Below, piece by piece: positions 14,376 through 21,499 of a DNA stretch of 31,457 nt. The notes under the pieces were generated by a model. The model did not search any database, was not told where the DNA came from, and saw only the letters and a list, made by a program, of their open reading frames with translations. Position 1 is the stretch's first letter. Every line of letters begins with the position of its first letter. A program made the translations under genes and the position numbers. Location: assembly GCA_018715065.1 (NCBI GenBank), contig DVMJ01000091.1, positions 1 to 31,457 of the forward strand. The letters are read 5' to 3'. Source of the DNA: Fimiplasma intestinipullorum. Its GTDB lineage: Bacteria > Bacillota_I > Bacilli_A > Erysipelotrichales > Coprobacillaceae.

Positions 14376-15797
14376 ATGAATAAAGAAGAAACGGTCACTA
14401 CGGTATGTGACGAAAATATTTATAAACTGAACGGTCGGGTACCGCTCAAAAAAGCCATTCCGTTTGGCCTGCAGCATGTCCTGGCCATGTTTGTGGCGAA
14501 CCTGGCACCGGTCATTATTGTCTGTGGAGCCTGTGTGGTCAGAGGCACAGGAGAACAGCTCACCTCTGCTGAGATCACATCTATCTTACAATGTGCCATG
14601 TTTGCAGCCGGGATCGGAACCTGCATGCAGCTTTATCCGGTCTGGAAGATCGGTTCAAAACTACCCATCGTGATGGGGGTCAGCTTTACTTTCTTAGGCA
14701 GCCTCTTAGTCATTTCCACCAATCCTGAACTCGGTTATGAAGGAATGATCGGGGCCGTCATTGCCGGAGGTATCTTTGAAGGTCTGGTCGGACTCAGCGC
14801 TAAATACTGGAAAAGATTTTTAACACCGGTCGTTTCGGCCTGTGTGGTCATTGCCATTGGATTATCCCTGTTGTCAGTGGGGATGGATTCATGGGGTGGT
14901 GGCTCCGGTGTCGAAGATTTTGGTGCCTGGTATCATTTACTGGTTGGGGCGTTTACGCTGGTCGTTTGTCTCATTTCCCATTATCGTTTAAAAGGCATCT
15001 ATAAAAACTTGAATATTCTGGTCGGACTGTTGGCAGGGTATCTGCTTTCGATCATCCTGACAGCCACCGGCATTGCGCCGATGGTCGATTTCAGCACAAT
15101 TACAACGACCATTCAGGAAATCGGCTATGTCAGCATCCCTAAGCTCGTTTTCTTGGGGGACCATTTTCCTGTTTTTGACTTAGGTGCTTTCTTCACCATT
15201 GCGATTGTTTTCTTAGTTTCAGCGGCTGAAACAACCGGTGCGACAACGGCTGTGTGCACAGGCGCTTTAAACAGAGATATCAAGATGGAAGAATTACAAG
15301 GATCATTAGCTGTAGATGGTTTCTCCAGTGCGATCTCCGGCTGCTTTGGCTGTCTGCCATTGACTTCTTTTAGCCAGAATGTAGGACTGGTCACCATGAC
15401 CAAGGTCATTAACCGCTTCACCATTCTGATGGGGGCGCTGATTTTGATTTTAGCCAGCCTCTTCCCACCATTAGGTGCTTTCTTCCAGTCCCTGCCGCAA
15501 TCTGTTTTAGGCGGCTGCACCGTCATGATGTTTGGTTCTATCATGTACGAGGGAATCAAAATGCTGCAAAACGTAAAATTTAACGAAAGAACCATGATCA
15601 TCGTCTCACTGGCCTTCTGTATCGGTGTGGGCCTGACCCAGACTTCAGGCAATTTCTTTGCAGCTTTCCCATCCATTGTGGGAGAAATCTTCAATGGAAA
15701 CGCAGTGGCCGGGGTCTTTGTGGTATCTTTACTATTAAGTCTTGTTTTACCGGAGAAAAAAGAAAAGGGTGAAACCAATGAAGCGAAAATATCCTAA
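14376..15797 (+). CDS. NCS2-family nucleobase permease, probably xanthine/uric acid
   Basis: A 473-residue integral membrane protein with about 12-14 hydrophobic segments. The NAT/NCS2 signature Q-N-x-G-x4-T-[KRG] appears as QNVGLVTMTK (Gln334 to Lys343) within PLTSFSQNVG, and the N-terminal FGLQHVLAMFVANLAPVII is typical of the xanthine/uracil permease group. The form SFSQNVG fits purine (xanthine, urate) rather than uracil carriers, which is inference. It would import the base with protons or sodium. ATG 14376 is preceded by AGGGGGA; an earlier in-frame ATG at 14328 has no site. The end overlaps the next gene by 20 bases. No purine riboswitch fits in the short leader. Confidence 0.88.
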   Translation: MNKEETVTTVCDENIYKLNGRVPLKKAIPFGLQHVLAMFVANLAPVIIVCGACVVRGTGEQLTSAEITSILQCAMFAAGIGTCMQLYPVWKIGSKLPIVMGVSFTFLGSLLVISTNPELGYEGMIGAVIAGGIFEGLVGLSAKYWKRFLTPVVSACVVIAIGLSLLSVGMDSWGGGSGVEDFGAWYHLLVGAFTLVVCLISHYRLKGIYKNLNILVGLLAGYLLSIILTATGIAPMVDFSTITTTIQEIGYVSIPKLVFLGDHFPVFDLGAFFTIAIVFLVSAAETTGATTAVCTGALNRDIKMEELQGSLAVDGFSSAISGCFGCLPLTSFSQNVGLVTMTKVINRFTILMGALILILASLFPPLGAFFQSLPQSVLGGCTVMMFGSIMYEGIKMLQNVKFNERTMIIVSLAFCIGVGLTQTSGNFFAAFPSIVGEIFNGNAVAGVFVVSLLLSLVLPEKKEKGETNEAKIS

Positions 15798-16980
15798 GAT
15801 CATCATCACTGACGAAGGTGTGCCTTTTTTAAAGCATGGGCAAATGTGGATGTACCAAAACAATATCGCGCATTTAGATGACGAGATTGAAAACGGCGCA
15901 CCGATCGATATCTACACACGTGAACAGGAATATCTGGGAACCGGATTCCTATCTAAAAACAGTCATATTACCGTGCGGATCCTTTCCAAAGATCCTGCCG
16001 AGAAGTTGGATCGCACCTTCTTTGCCCAAAGGCTCAAGGCCGCACTCGATTATCGTTTCACGGTTGAAAAAGATAATCTGGATAACTGCCGGCTCGTCTA
16101 TGGTGAAGCAGATCTTTTGCCAGGACTGATCGTGGATCGCTACAATGACGTTCTGGTCACCCAAATCAGTTCTTATGGTTTGGAGATCCGTAAGGATATG
16201 CTCTACCAGTTATTGATCGATCTCTTAAAACAGAACGGGATCACGATCAATGGCATCTATGAGCGTAACGACATTCAGGCCAGAGCCAAAGAAGGTCTGG
16301 AAATGTCGAAAGGCTTTTGGAAAAAAGCCAAACTGCCAACCAAGACCATGATCAATGAAAATGGTCTCAAGCTAATGGTTGATTTTGAAAACGGACAAAA
16401 GACCGGCTACTTCCTCGACCAGAAAAGCAATCGCTATCTCTTAAGACAAATGGCGCATGGCAAGACCGTTTTAGATTGCTTCAGTCATACCGGTGGGTTT
16501 GCCCTGAATGCGGCCTTAGGTAAGGCCAAATGGGTTACCGCGGTCGATGTCAGTCAAACCGCTCTGGATCAGGCTTTGGAAAATGCCAAACTCAACCATT
16601 TGGAAGATAAGATGGACTTTGTTCAGGCCGATGTCTTTGATTATCTCGATACGCTTCAGCCTAATCAGTACGACATCATCGTTCTTGATCCACCGGCTTT
16701 CACGAAGTCCCGCCGCACGATCAACAACGCTTATCACGGCTATAAAAACATCAACATGAAAGCGATGAAGGTCTTACGTCATGGTGGCTATTTAGTTACC
16801 TGCAGCTGTTCGCGTTTTATGGAGACAGCTAACTTTGAAAAAATGCTCAGAGAAGCCAGTCAGGAAGCCGGCGTCCTCTTAAAACAGGTTTCTGTCACTC
16901 AGCAAAACCACGATCATCCGATCTTGTGGAACATGGAAGAAACTTCCTATCTGAAGTTTTACATCTTCCAGGTCATTTAA
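15778..16980 (+). CDS. Class I SAM-dependent rRNA methyltransferase, RlmI-like (23S rRNA m5C)
   Basis: A 400-residue cytoplasmic methyltransferase of the RlmI/YccW (COG1092-type) layout: an N-terminal PUA-like domain (about 1-75, with FLKHGQMWMYQNNI), a central RNase-fold linker, and a Rossmann methyltransferase domain. Motif I is LDCFSHTGGFALNA, motif IV VLDPPAFTKS, and TCSCSRFM holds the catalytic cysteines of m5C enzymes. RlmI methylates C1962 of 23S rRNA in E. coli; the same role here is inferred. ATG 15778 is preferred to the upstream in-frame ATG at 15742 because AAAAGGGTG precedes it and the product then starts at the PUA domain. The start lies inside the permease gene, so the two are translationally linked. 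Confidence 0.88.
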   Translation: MKRKYPKIIITDEGVPFLKHGQMWMYQNNIAHLDDEIENGAPIDIYTREQEYLGTGFLSKNSHITVRILSKDPAEKLDRTFFAQRLKAALDYRFTVEKDNLDNCRLVYGEADLLPGLIVDRYNDVLVTQISSYGLEIRKDMLYQLLIDLLKQNGITINGIYERNDIQARAKEGLEMSKGFWKKAKLPTKTMINENGLKLMVDFENGQKTGYFLDQKSNRYLLRQMAHGKTVLDCFSHTGGFALNAALGKAKWVTAVDVSQTALDQALENAKLNHLEDKMDFVQADVFDYLDTLQPNQYDIIVLDPPAFTKSRRTINNAYHGYKNINMKAMKVLRHGGYLVTCSCSRFMETANFEKMLREASQEAGVLLKQVSVTQQNHDHPILWNMEETSYLKFYIFQVI

Positions 16981-16995
16981 ACGGAGGCATTGGCA

Positions 16996-17895
16996 ATGCG
17001 CATCGAACAGTTAAAGGATTTCATCCAAATTGCCGAATCTTCTTCCTTATCAGCGGCGGCAAAGAAGCTCTTTGTTACCCCACAGGCATTGAGTGCTTCG
17101 CTGGGAAAAATGGAAAACGAAGTGGGGGCTAAGCTGTTGGTTCGCGGACAATTCGGGATCGAACTGACCAAAGAAGGAGACATTTTTCTCGACACTGCCC
17201 AAAAGATCATTCGCATCTATGAAGCAGGACTCAGCGAGATCCACGCTAGACCAGCCTCTGATCTTGCTGGTGCACTGGATGTCTATGTCAATCTGGTCTC
17301 GCGTTCCATCGTCCTGCCGCACTTGCTTCGAACATTTAACCAGCAATTTCCACATGTCAAGATCCGCATCTATACGCAGAATCGACATCAGGTCTACCAG
17401 ACGCTCCAGGAATCACCCTGTCAGGAGATCGTATCGTTTTTTGGACGCATGAAAATAGACGGACAATACTTGGATACCATGGATACCCTCAGCGGAATTG
17501 AGATCTATCCGGTCGCCCAGGGCAAACTGACAGCCTGCGTAGCCGCCAGCTCGCCTCTGGCCCATTACCAGTCCCTGTCCTTAAAATCCATCTCCAGGCA
17601 TCCGTTAGTTTTGCTAAGCATGGAAGGACAGAACGATTTCGAACAGCTGATAGGACCCTATGGTCCATGCCAGATCCTGCTGCAGACCGACGCCCTGGAT
17701 GCCTGGCAGCTCACGATTCAGGAAAATGATTGCATCGGTCTGATTCAGGAAGAATTAGTGGAACATCTCCAGTTGAACAGTCAAAAAGAATTGAAGATCA
17801 TCAAGATCAAAGAAACCGTCATCTGCGGGATTGCCCTAATGACTAGACAATCCAAGACGCCGATCGTTCAGGAGGTCATCCGCCACTTCACATAG
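16996..17895 (+). CDS. LysR-family transcriptional regulator
   Basis: A 299-residue LysR-type regulator. The N-terminal winged helix is typical: MRIEQLKDFIQIAESSSLSA then AAKKLFVTPQALSASLGKME (about residues 16-40), followed by a linker helix and the periplasmic-binding-like effector domain starting near residue 90. ATG 16996 is chosen because GGAGG lies eight bases upstream; TTG 16990 is too close to it. It starts 15 bases after the methyltransferase gene and ends in a terminator, so it is the last gene of the permease operon. LysR proteins usually control a divergent neighbour; here no divergent partner exists, so its targets, possibly the operon itself, are unknown. Confidence 0.88.
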   Translation: MRIEQLKDFIQIAESSSLSAAAKKLFVTPQALSASLGKMENEVGAKLLVRGQFGIELTKEGDIFLDTAQKIIRIYEAGLSEIHARPASDLAGALDVYVNLVSRSIVLPHLLRTFNQQFPHVKIRIYTQNRHQVYQTLQESPCQEIVSFFGRMKIDGQYLDTMDTLSGIEIYPVAQGKLTACVAASSPLAHYQSLSLKSISRHPLVLLSMEGQNDFEQLIGPYGPCQILLQTDALDAWQLTIQENDCIGLIQEELVEHLQLNSQKELKIIKIKETVICGIALMTRQSKTPIVQEVIRHFT

Positions 17896-17921
17896 AGTGC
17901 CATTTGAGTTGGCACTTTTTA
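17896..17921 (+). terminator. Terminator of the permease-methyltransferase-lysR operon
   Basis: AGTGCCA (17896-17902) and TGGCACT (17910-17916) pair around a 7-base loop, followed by T-run 17916-17920. It begins immediately after the stop codon. Confidence 0.8.
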
Positions 17922-17931
17922 ATTACAAGAA

Positions 17932-17945
17932 ATCTTTGCAAAGAT
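17932..17945. promoter_or_regulatory. 14-bp perfect palindrome, possible operator
   Basis: ATCTTTGCAAAGAT reads the same on both strands. It lies about 110 bases upstream of the dehydrogenase stub and 15 after the preceding terminator stem. A binding site for an unknown dimeric regulator is plausible, but chance cannot be excluded. Confidence 0.35.
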
Positions 17946-17995
17946 CGCATCTTCGCTATTTTTATTTGCTTTTTTGAAGGCATGTCATCTGTTAA

Positions 17996-18016
17996 GATAA
18001 CTTTATAAACGTTATC
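17996..18016. promoter_or_regulatory. Inverted repeat overlapping the probable -10 region of the dehydrogenase stub
   Basis: GATAAC (17996-18001) and GTTATC (18011-18016) flank TTTATAAAC, which contains a -10-like TATAAA (18004-18009). No clear -35 box is visible. A repressor site is possible. Confidence 0.35.
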
Positions 18017-18052
18017 ACAAGACAAATCACATACATTGAGGAGGAGTAAAAA

Positions 18053-18214
18053 ATGGGTAAATGTGAAGGAAAAGTCGTTTTGATTACAGGTGCTGCCGGA
18101 GGAATTAGCTTTCAGACAGCACGTCAATTTGCCAAAGAAGGCGCTAAAGTGGTGTCAGCGGATCTCGATCAGGAACTGCTGGACAAGAACACGCAAACCT
18201 TAGTACAGGAATGA
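18053..18214 (+). pseudogene. Short-chain dehydrogenase/reductase stub (N-terminal 53 residues only)
   Basis: The frame starts MGKCEGKVVLITGAAGGISF and runs on through ARQFAKEGAKVVSADLDQE to a TGA after 53 codons. This is the first beta-alpha-beta unit of a classical SDR (about 250 residues), with TGAAGGIS as the NAD(P) binding glycine motif; the third motif glycine is replaced by serine (usual form TGAAGGIG). The catalytic Ser-Tyr-Lys part is absent. A strong GAGGAG site stands before the ATG and a terminator follows 24 bases after the stop, so most of the gene body seems to have been deleted between intact ends. Enzyme activity is impossible. A translated 53-residue peptide remains possible. 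Confidence 0.75.
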
Positions 18215-18237
18215 ATCCACCATGTCTGAAAACAACT

Positions 18238-18264
18238 AAACAGTGACAACACTGTTTTCTTTTT
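18238..18264 (+). terminator. Intrinsic terminator
   Basis: AAACAGTG (18238-18245) pairs with CACTGTTT (18250-18257) around a 4-base loop, then TTCTTTTT. It closes the dehydrogenase stub. Confidence 0.8.
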
Positions 18265-18649
18265 GCCTTCCTGATAACACCTTTTTGATGATTAATTCAT
18301 GATATTTGTCTTACCAAAAGCGATATGCCATCATTAATCAGAATCTTAAGCACATTTTTAGACAAAAAGGAATACGCGATTTCTTGTGAGGAAAAAACAA
18401 AGCGTATCCAGATATCTGCCGAAAATATAAATGAAGTAAAATTGTACTAAACCACGTAGGTAATACTCATGATGGCTTTATCCATGTAATAGGAAAAATA
18501 GAGTAAAAATATAAAATGATGAATAAATAGACGGAAAAATCCGGTGACGGCATAAATATAGGCCGATTGCCACTCAGGAAAACTTTGAATCGTTTTACGC
18601 AAAGAAAAAACGTCGATCGGTATCGACGCTTTCACTCTATATTGAGATA
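18265..18649. other. AT-rich gap without a supported gene
   Basis: About 385 bases. A plus-strand frame from ATG 18325 to TAA 18448 (41 residues, MPSLIRILSTFLDKKEYAIS at the start) and a hydrophobic minus-strand frame at 18447-18635 (start GTG, segment GFFRLFIHHFIFLLYFSYY) are open. Neither has a ribosome site or a family I know. They may be remains of lost genes. Confidence 0.3.
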
Positions 18650-18979
18650 TTAAAAATCATTGGTTTCTTCCAACTGATGGTTAATATCCATCCCACCATA
18701 AAGAATACGGACAATGGATACTGTATGCGTTTCATTGTTGACGGTATAAAACAGCAAATATTTTTTTACTGGTATGAAACGAACACCTTGGCTGTGCCAT
18801 GGTTCTTCTTTATAGAGCAGATTCCGCTCCGGCATGGGTTCAAGAGAACGTGCGCTTTGTATGATCTGCCGGTACATATTGCGGGCTGTATCTGGCGCAT
18901 GGAGCGAATTAGCAATATATTCGTAAATATTTTTTAAATCCTGCCGTGCTTGAAAGGTATATACGATCTTTATCTTCAT
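18650..18979 (-). CDS. RelE/ParE-superfamily toxin
   Basis: A 109-residue type II toxin of the RelE/ParE fold. It begins MKIKIVYTFQARQDLKNIYE, the usual first strand and helix, and ends with RFIPVKKYLLFYTVNNETHTVSI-like strands followed by RILYGGMD, the common C-terminal signature of ParE/RelE proteins. RelE-type members cut mRNA on the ribosome and ParE-type members inhibit gyrase; sequence alone does not decide. The ATG at 18979 overlaps the antitoxin stop by four bases (ATGA), so both are made from one message with the antitoxin first, as usual. No terminator is evident downstream. Confidence 0.87.
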   Translation of the reverse strand: MKIKIVYTFQARQDLKNIYEYIANSLHAPDTARNMYRQIIQSARSLEPMPERNLLYKEEPWHSQGVRFIPVKKYLLFYTVNNETHTVSIVRILYGGMDINHQLEETNDF

Positions 18980-19293
18980 ATACCGTACAATCTCCTCATT
19001 TCTGCTTCTACTTCATCTGCAGAGACAACGCGGCCTGCGGCGATATCATCCATACCTTTTTGAAGTTCCATATTAATCTGTTCTTTCGTCATATCGCCAA
19101 TTGCGACTGGCTTTGTGGCAGGAAGCTTCATTTCAAACGGTATGCCGCGATGGAGAACGACCTGCTTCAGGAACATTCCGATTGCATTCGACATAGGAAT
19201 CCCAAGCTGATTCAGAATCGCCTCTGCCTGTTCTTTTGTTTCGGGATCCACTCTTGTATATATATTTGCAGTTCTGGATGCAGTTCGTGCCAT
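18976..19293 (-). CDS. RelB/DinJ-family antitoxin
   Basis: A 105-residue antitoxin with the ribbon-helix-helix start of the RelB/DinJ family: TANIYTRVDPETKEQAEAIL, then LGIPMSNAIGMFLKQVV, the helix pair that binds DNA and dimerises. IPFEMKLP is the next conserved element. The C-terminal half, rich in Glu and Met, should wrap and neutralise the toxin. ATG 19293 is preferred over the upstream in-frame start at 19353 because GAGGTG precedes it and the family begins at MARTAS. It would bind its own promoter together with the toxin; a short inverted repeat overlaps the -35 box. Confidence 0.87.
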   Translation of the reverse strand: MARTASRTANIYTRVDPETKEQAEAILNQLGIPMSNAIGMFLKQVVLHRGIPFEMKLPATKPVAIGDMTKEQINMELQKGMDDIAAGRVVSADEVEAEMRRLYGI

Positions 19294-19324
19294 GATAATC
19301 ACCTCGCTTTGATTTTCTGACTTT

Positions 19325-19353
19325 ATTATATCTATTTTGATTGCTAAAAGCAA
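19325..19353 (-). promoter_or_regulatory. Promoter and likely operator of the toxin-antitoxin pair
   Basis: On the minus strand TTGCTT (19348-19353), a 17-base spacer and TATAAT (19325-19330). The inverted repeat TTGCT-AAA-AGCAA (19341-19353) covers the -35 box, where the antitoxin would bind. Confidence 0.6.
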
Positions 19354-19797
19354 TACAAAAGCTTCTTTTAGTTTTCTTTAAAAAGAGAATGGACATACCA
19401 TGAATTTCAATGGTGAGATGCCGCTCCCACTCATAGCGAGTCTGGGAGCAGCGGGCATTCTGATTGGGGCTGGAAAAACGAAATGGCAGCCGGGAACACT
19501 GAAGTAAATCCTGTAGAATAAAAAGCGCATTGCGACACCCTTTTGCAAAAGAGCGAAGTAAATGATTACAAATGCTTCGTTGCCTATCTATGAAATTCAA
19601 CCAGATAACTCTTTTGGTGAAAAAACCGAAGAGATCATCAAGCCGGTATTTTTTTCTCTGAAGAAAGGGACTGTTCAGATTGGTGAATATATCTGTGAAA
19701 AGCGTCAGAAACTGCCTGGCAGCGTTTGTCCTCAAACTCTCTTTTTTATTCAACCTGACTTTAGACTGATGAATTTATCATGATGAAATCAAGATAT
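19354..19797. other. Gap with an unidentified 73-codon frame and palindromes
   Basis: About 440 bases. A plus-strand frame at 19562-19783 codes 73 residues (MITNASLPIYEIQPDNSFGE at the start, KKGTVQIGEYICEKRQK later). It has no good ribosome site and I do not recognise it. A 35-codon frame at 19400-19507 is hydrophobic in the middle (PLPLIASLGAAGILIGAG). CTTTTGCAAAAG (19540-19551) is a perfect 12-bp palindrome. The whole may be debris left beside the toxin-antitoxin insertion. Confidence 0.3.
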
Positions 19798-19826
19798 TTG
19801 TCTAACGCAAAGGGGCATGTTATAAT
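19798..19826 (+). promoter_or_regulatory. Promoter of the MoxR-VWA operon
   Basis: TTGTCT (19798-19803), a 17-base spacer and TGTTATAAT, an extended -10 with consensus TATAAT at 19821-19826. The ribosome site AAAGGAGA follows before ATG 19850. Confidence 0.75.
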
Positions 19827-19849
19827 GGGGAGGTAAAGGAGAAAAATAT

Positions 19850-21499
19850 ATGCTGCTCAATGAACTCAAACAATATAAACCTTATTCCCTGGCACCTGGT
19901 TATCAGGCTGAGCATATCCTCTATGGCGAAAATACAGAACAGCAACTGATCGAGGGGACCAGTTATTTTGCCACCAATAATCAAAAAGTACTGAAAGGAA
20001 TCGTTCATAGTGATATTGACAAGGATGAAGTCTATGTGCTTTTACATACCCAATCCCTCTTATTCTCACTCAGTCACCAGCATGAGACAGGGGTTTATCT
20101 GGAATACTTTATCCATGAACACCGCTTTATGCTGGCCGCAACTGATCAGGCCAGTGATGAGCGTCTGTATCGGCTCTTATTGACGGCCATTAACTATTTA
20201 TATAACCATTATCAAATAGAAGAATTCAAACCGATCTATGAAGCCTGGCGCCATATAAATATGGCAAAACATCTCCATGGCGATAACTGGGATGCGGATG
20301 ATCATCAGAATGTCATGATCCTTGGTGATCAGCTGATCGCACTCGTCCAATCCATTTTGGCACATCCCAACGGTTATCTGGCACTCTACTATGATTCGGT
20401 AGCCGAAGTCATGGAACAAAAACGTTTATCCTTTGCGGCCCAGTCCCTCGTACCGCTCTTTTTGTTCCAGCAAGATCCAGAACATCTTTTACTGGATCTG
20501 GAAGAAGAAAAAACCCACTATGCTTCTTATCATCCAACGGATTATGATTTACCGGATGTTTGCGAGCTCTACCCTCAAGAAGAGAAAGCGAAACTGCCGC
20601 TCTTCTTACAGGAATCCATCCAGGCCAACGAACGTCTCTATCTGCAAAACCGCGCTTTTTTAGACCGCAGTGATATCGAACTGATTCGTTCCTTTAAACG
20701 CGGCAAGACCTGGTCCTGCCTTTACTATGGTCCTTCCGGCACCGGAAAGACAACCAAACTGCTCTGCATTGCCGGCGCTTTAGGACTGCCTTCTTTAAAG
20801 ATGGTCGGCAGTCGCGCCATTGACGAATCCAGCCTCTTTGGGAAATATGTCTTGCGCAATGGGGAAACGGTGTTTGAATATGGTCCGCTTAGCTTAATGA
20901 TGAAATACGGCGGCATGTTTATTTTTGATGAAATCAACATGGTCGACAGTGATATTATTTCCAGTTTAAATGATGTTTTAGACGGAACAAAACAAAAAAT
21001 CCTGGATAATGGGGAAATCATCACTGCGCACCCGCTCTTCCGCTTCGGAGAAAGTATGAATATCGGCTATGCCGGTACCAATGAAATGAACCTGTCCCAT
21101 AAATCACGCATTCAAAACAAGATCAAGATCAGTCAATTATCGATTGAGAAAATGACGCAGATCATTGTCAAAGAAACGGGCCTTGATGAAAAATATGCCA
21201 ACCAGATGGCGGAGATGCTGGAAGGATTCAATGAGATCATCCTGAACGAAGGAAACGAAACGACGCAGCGGATCGACCTCAGGACCCTGTTGAACTGGGC
21301 GAATAAAACCGTTGACTTGGAGGGTGACATTATTCGGGCAAGCCTGGTGACCATTATCTCTGAACTGGCTGAAGAGGACGACGAAATCTTAAATCTTGAG
21401 GATCCACGTCAGATCATGGCCACCAATGGGGCTGCCAGCACAGTAATGCGTCAAATTGTCTCCACCTTCCTAACGGAGGACAAAGATGCCAACACCTGA
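19850..21499 (+). CDS. MoxR-like AAA+ ATPase with a large unrecognised N-terminal region
   Basis: A 549-residue protein. Residues 1-280 match nothing I recognise. From about 285 comes an AAA+ module of the MoxR/CbbQ/NorQ kind: Walker A GPSGTGKTT (Lys300), Walker B MFIFDEINM (Asp360, Glu361), sensor-like NIGYAGTNEMN, and the MoxR feature that the Walker B helix is followed by a long insert loop ending in a lid helical domain (to about 540). Such ATPases form rings and act with a VWA-domain partner to mature or activate a client protein or metallo-enzyme. That partner is encoded immediately downstream with a 14-base overlap. The usual family length is near 300, so the N-terminal half is an added domain. 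No client enzyme is next to it; the client is unknown. It is probably cytoplasmic. Confidence 0.85.
   Translation: MLLNELKQYKPYSLAPGYQAEHILYGENTEQQLIEGTSYFATNNQKVLKGIVHSDIDKDEVYVLLHTQSLLFSLSHQHETGVYLEYFIHEHRFMLAATDQASDERLYRLLLTAINYLYNHYQIEEFKPIYEAWRHINMAKHLHGDNWDADDHQNVMILGDQLIALVQSILAHPNGYLALYYDSVAEVMEQKRLSFAAQSLVPLFLFQQDPEHLLLDLEEEKTHYASYHPTDYDLPDVCELYPQEEKAKLPLFLQESIQANERLYLQNRAFLDRSDIELIRSFKRGKTWSCLYYGPSGTGKTTKLLCIAGALGLPSLKMVGSRAIDESSLFGKYVLRNGETVFEYGPLSLMMKYGGMFIFDEINMVDSDIISSLNDVLDGTKQKILDNGEIITAHPLFRFGESMNIGYAGTNEMNLSHKSRIQNKIKISQLSIEKMTQIIVKETGLDEKYANQMAEMLEGFNEIILNEGNETTQRIDLRTLLNWANKTVDLEGDIIRASLVTIISELAEEDDEILNLEDPRQIMATNGAASTVMRQIVSTFLTEDKDANT

Noticed and set aside
15125..15778. 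217-codon minus-strand open frame
   Set aside because: It lies antisense inside the permease gene, is rich in Lys, Pro and Thr without domains, and mirrors the permease codons.
19133..19753. 206-codon minus-strand open frame
   Set aside because: Its end overlaps the antitoxin gene in another frame, there is no ribosome site, and the composition is not protein-like.
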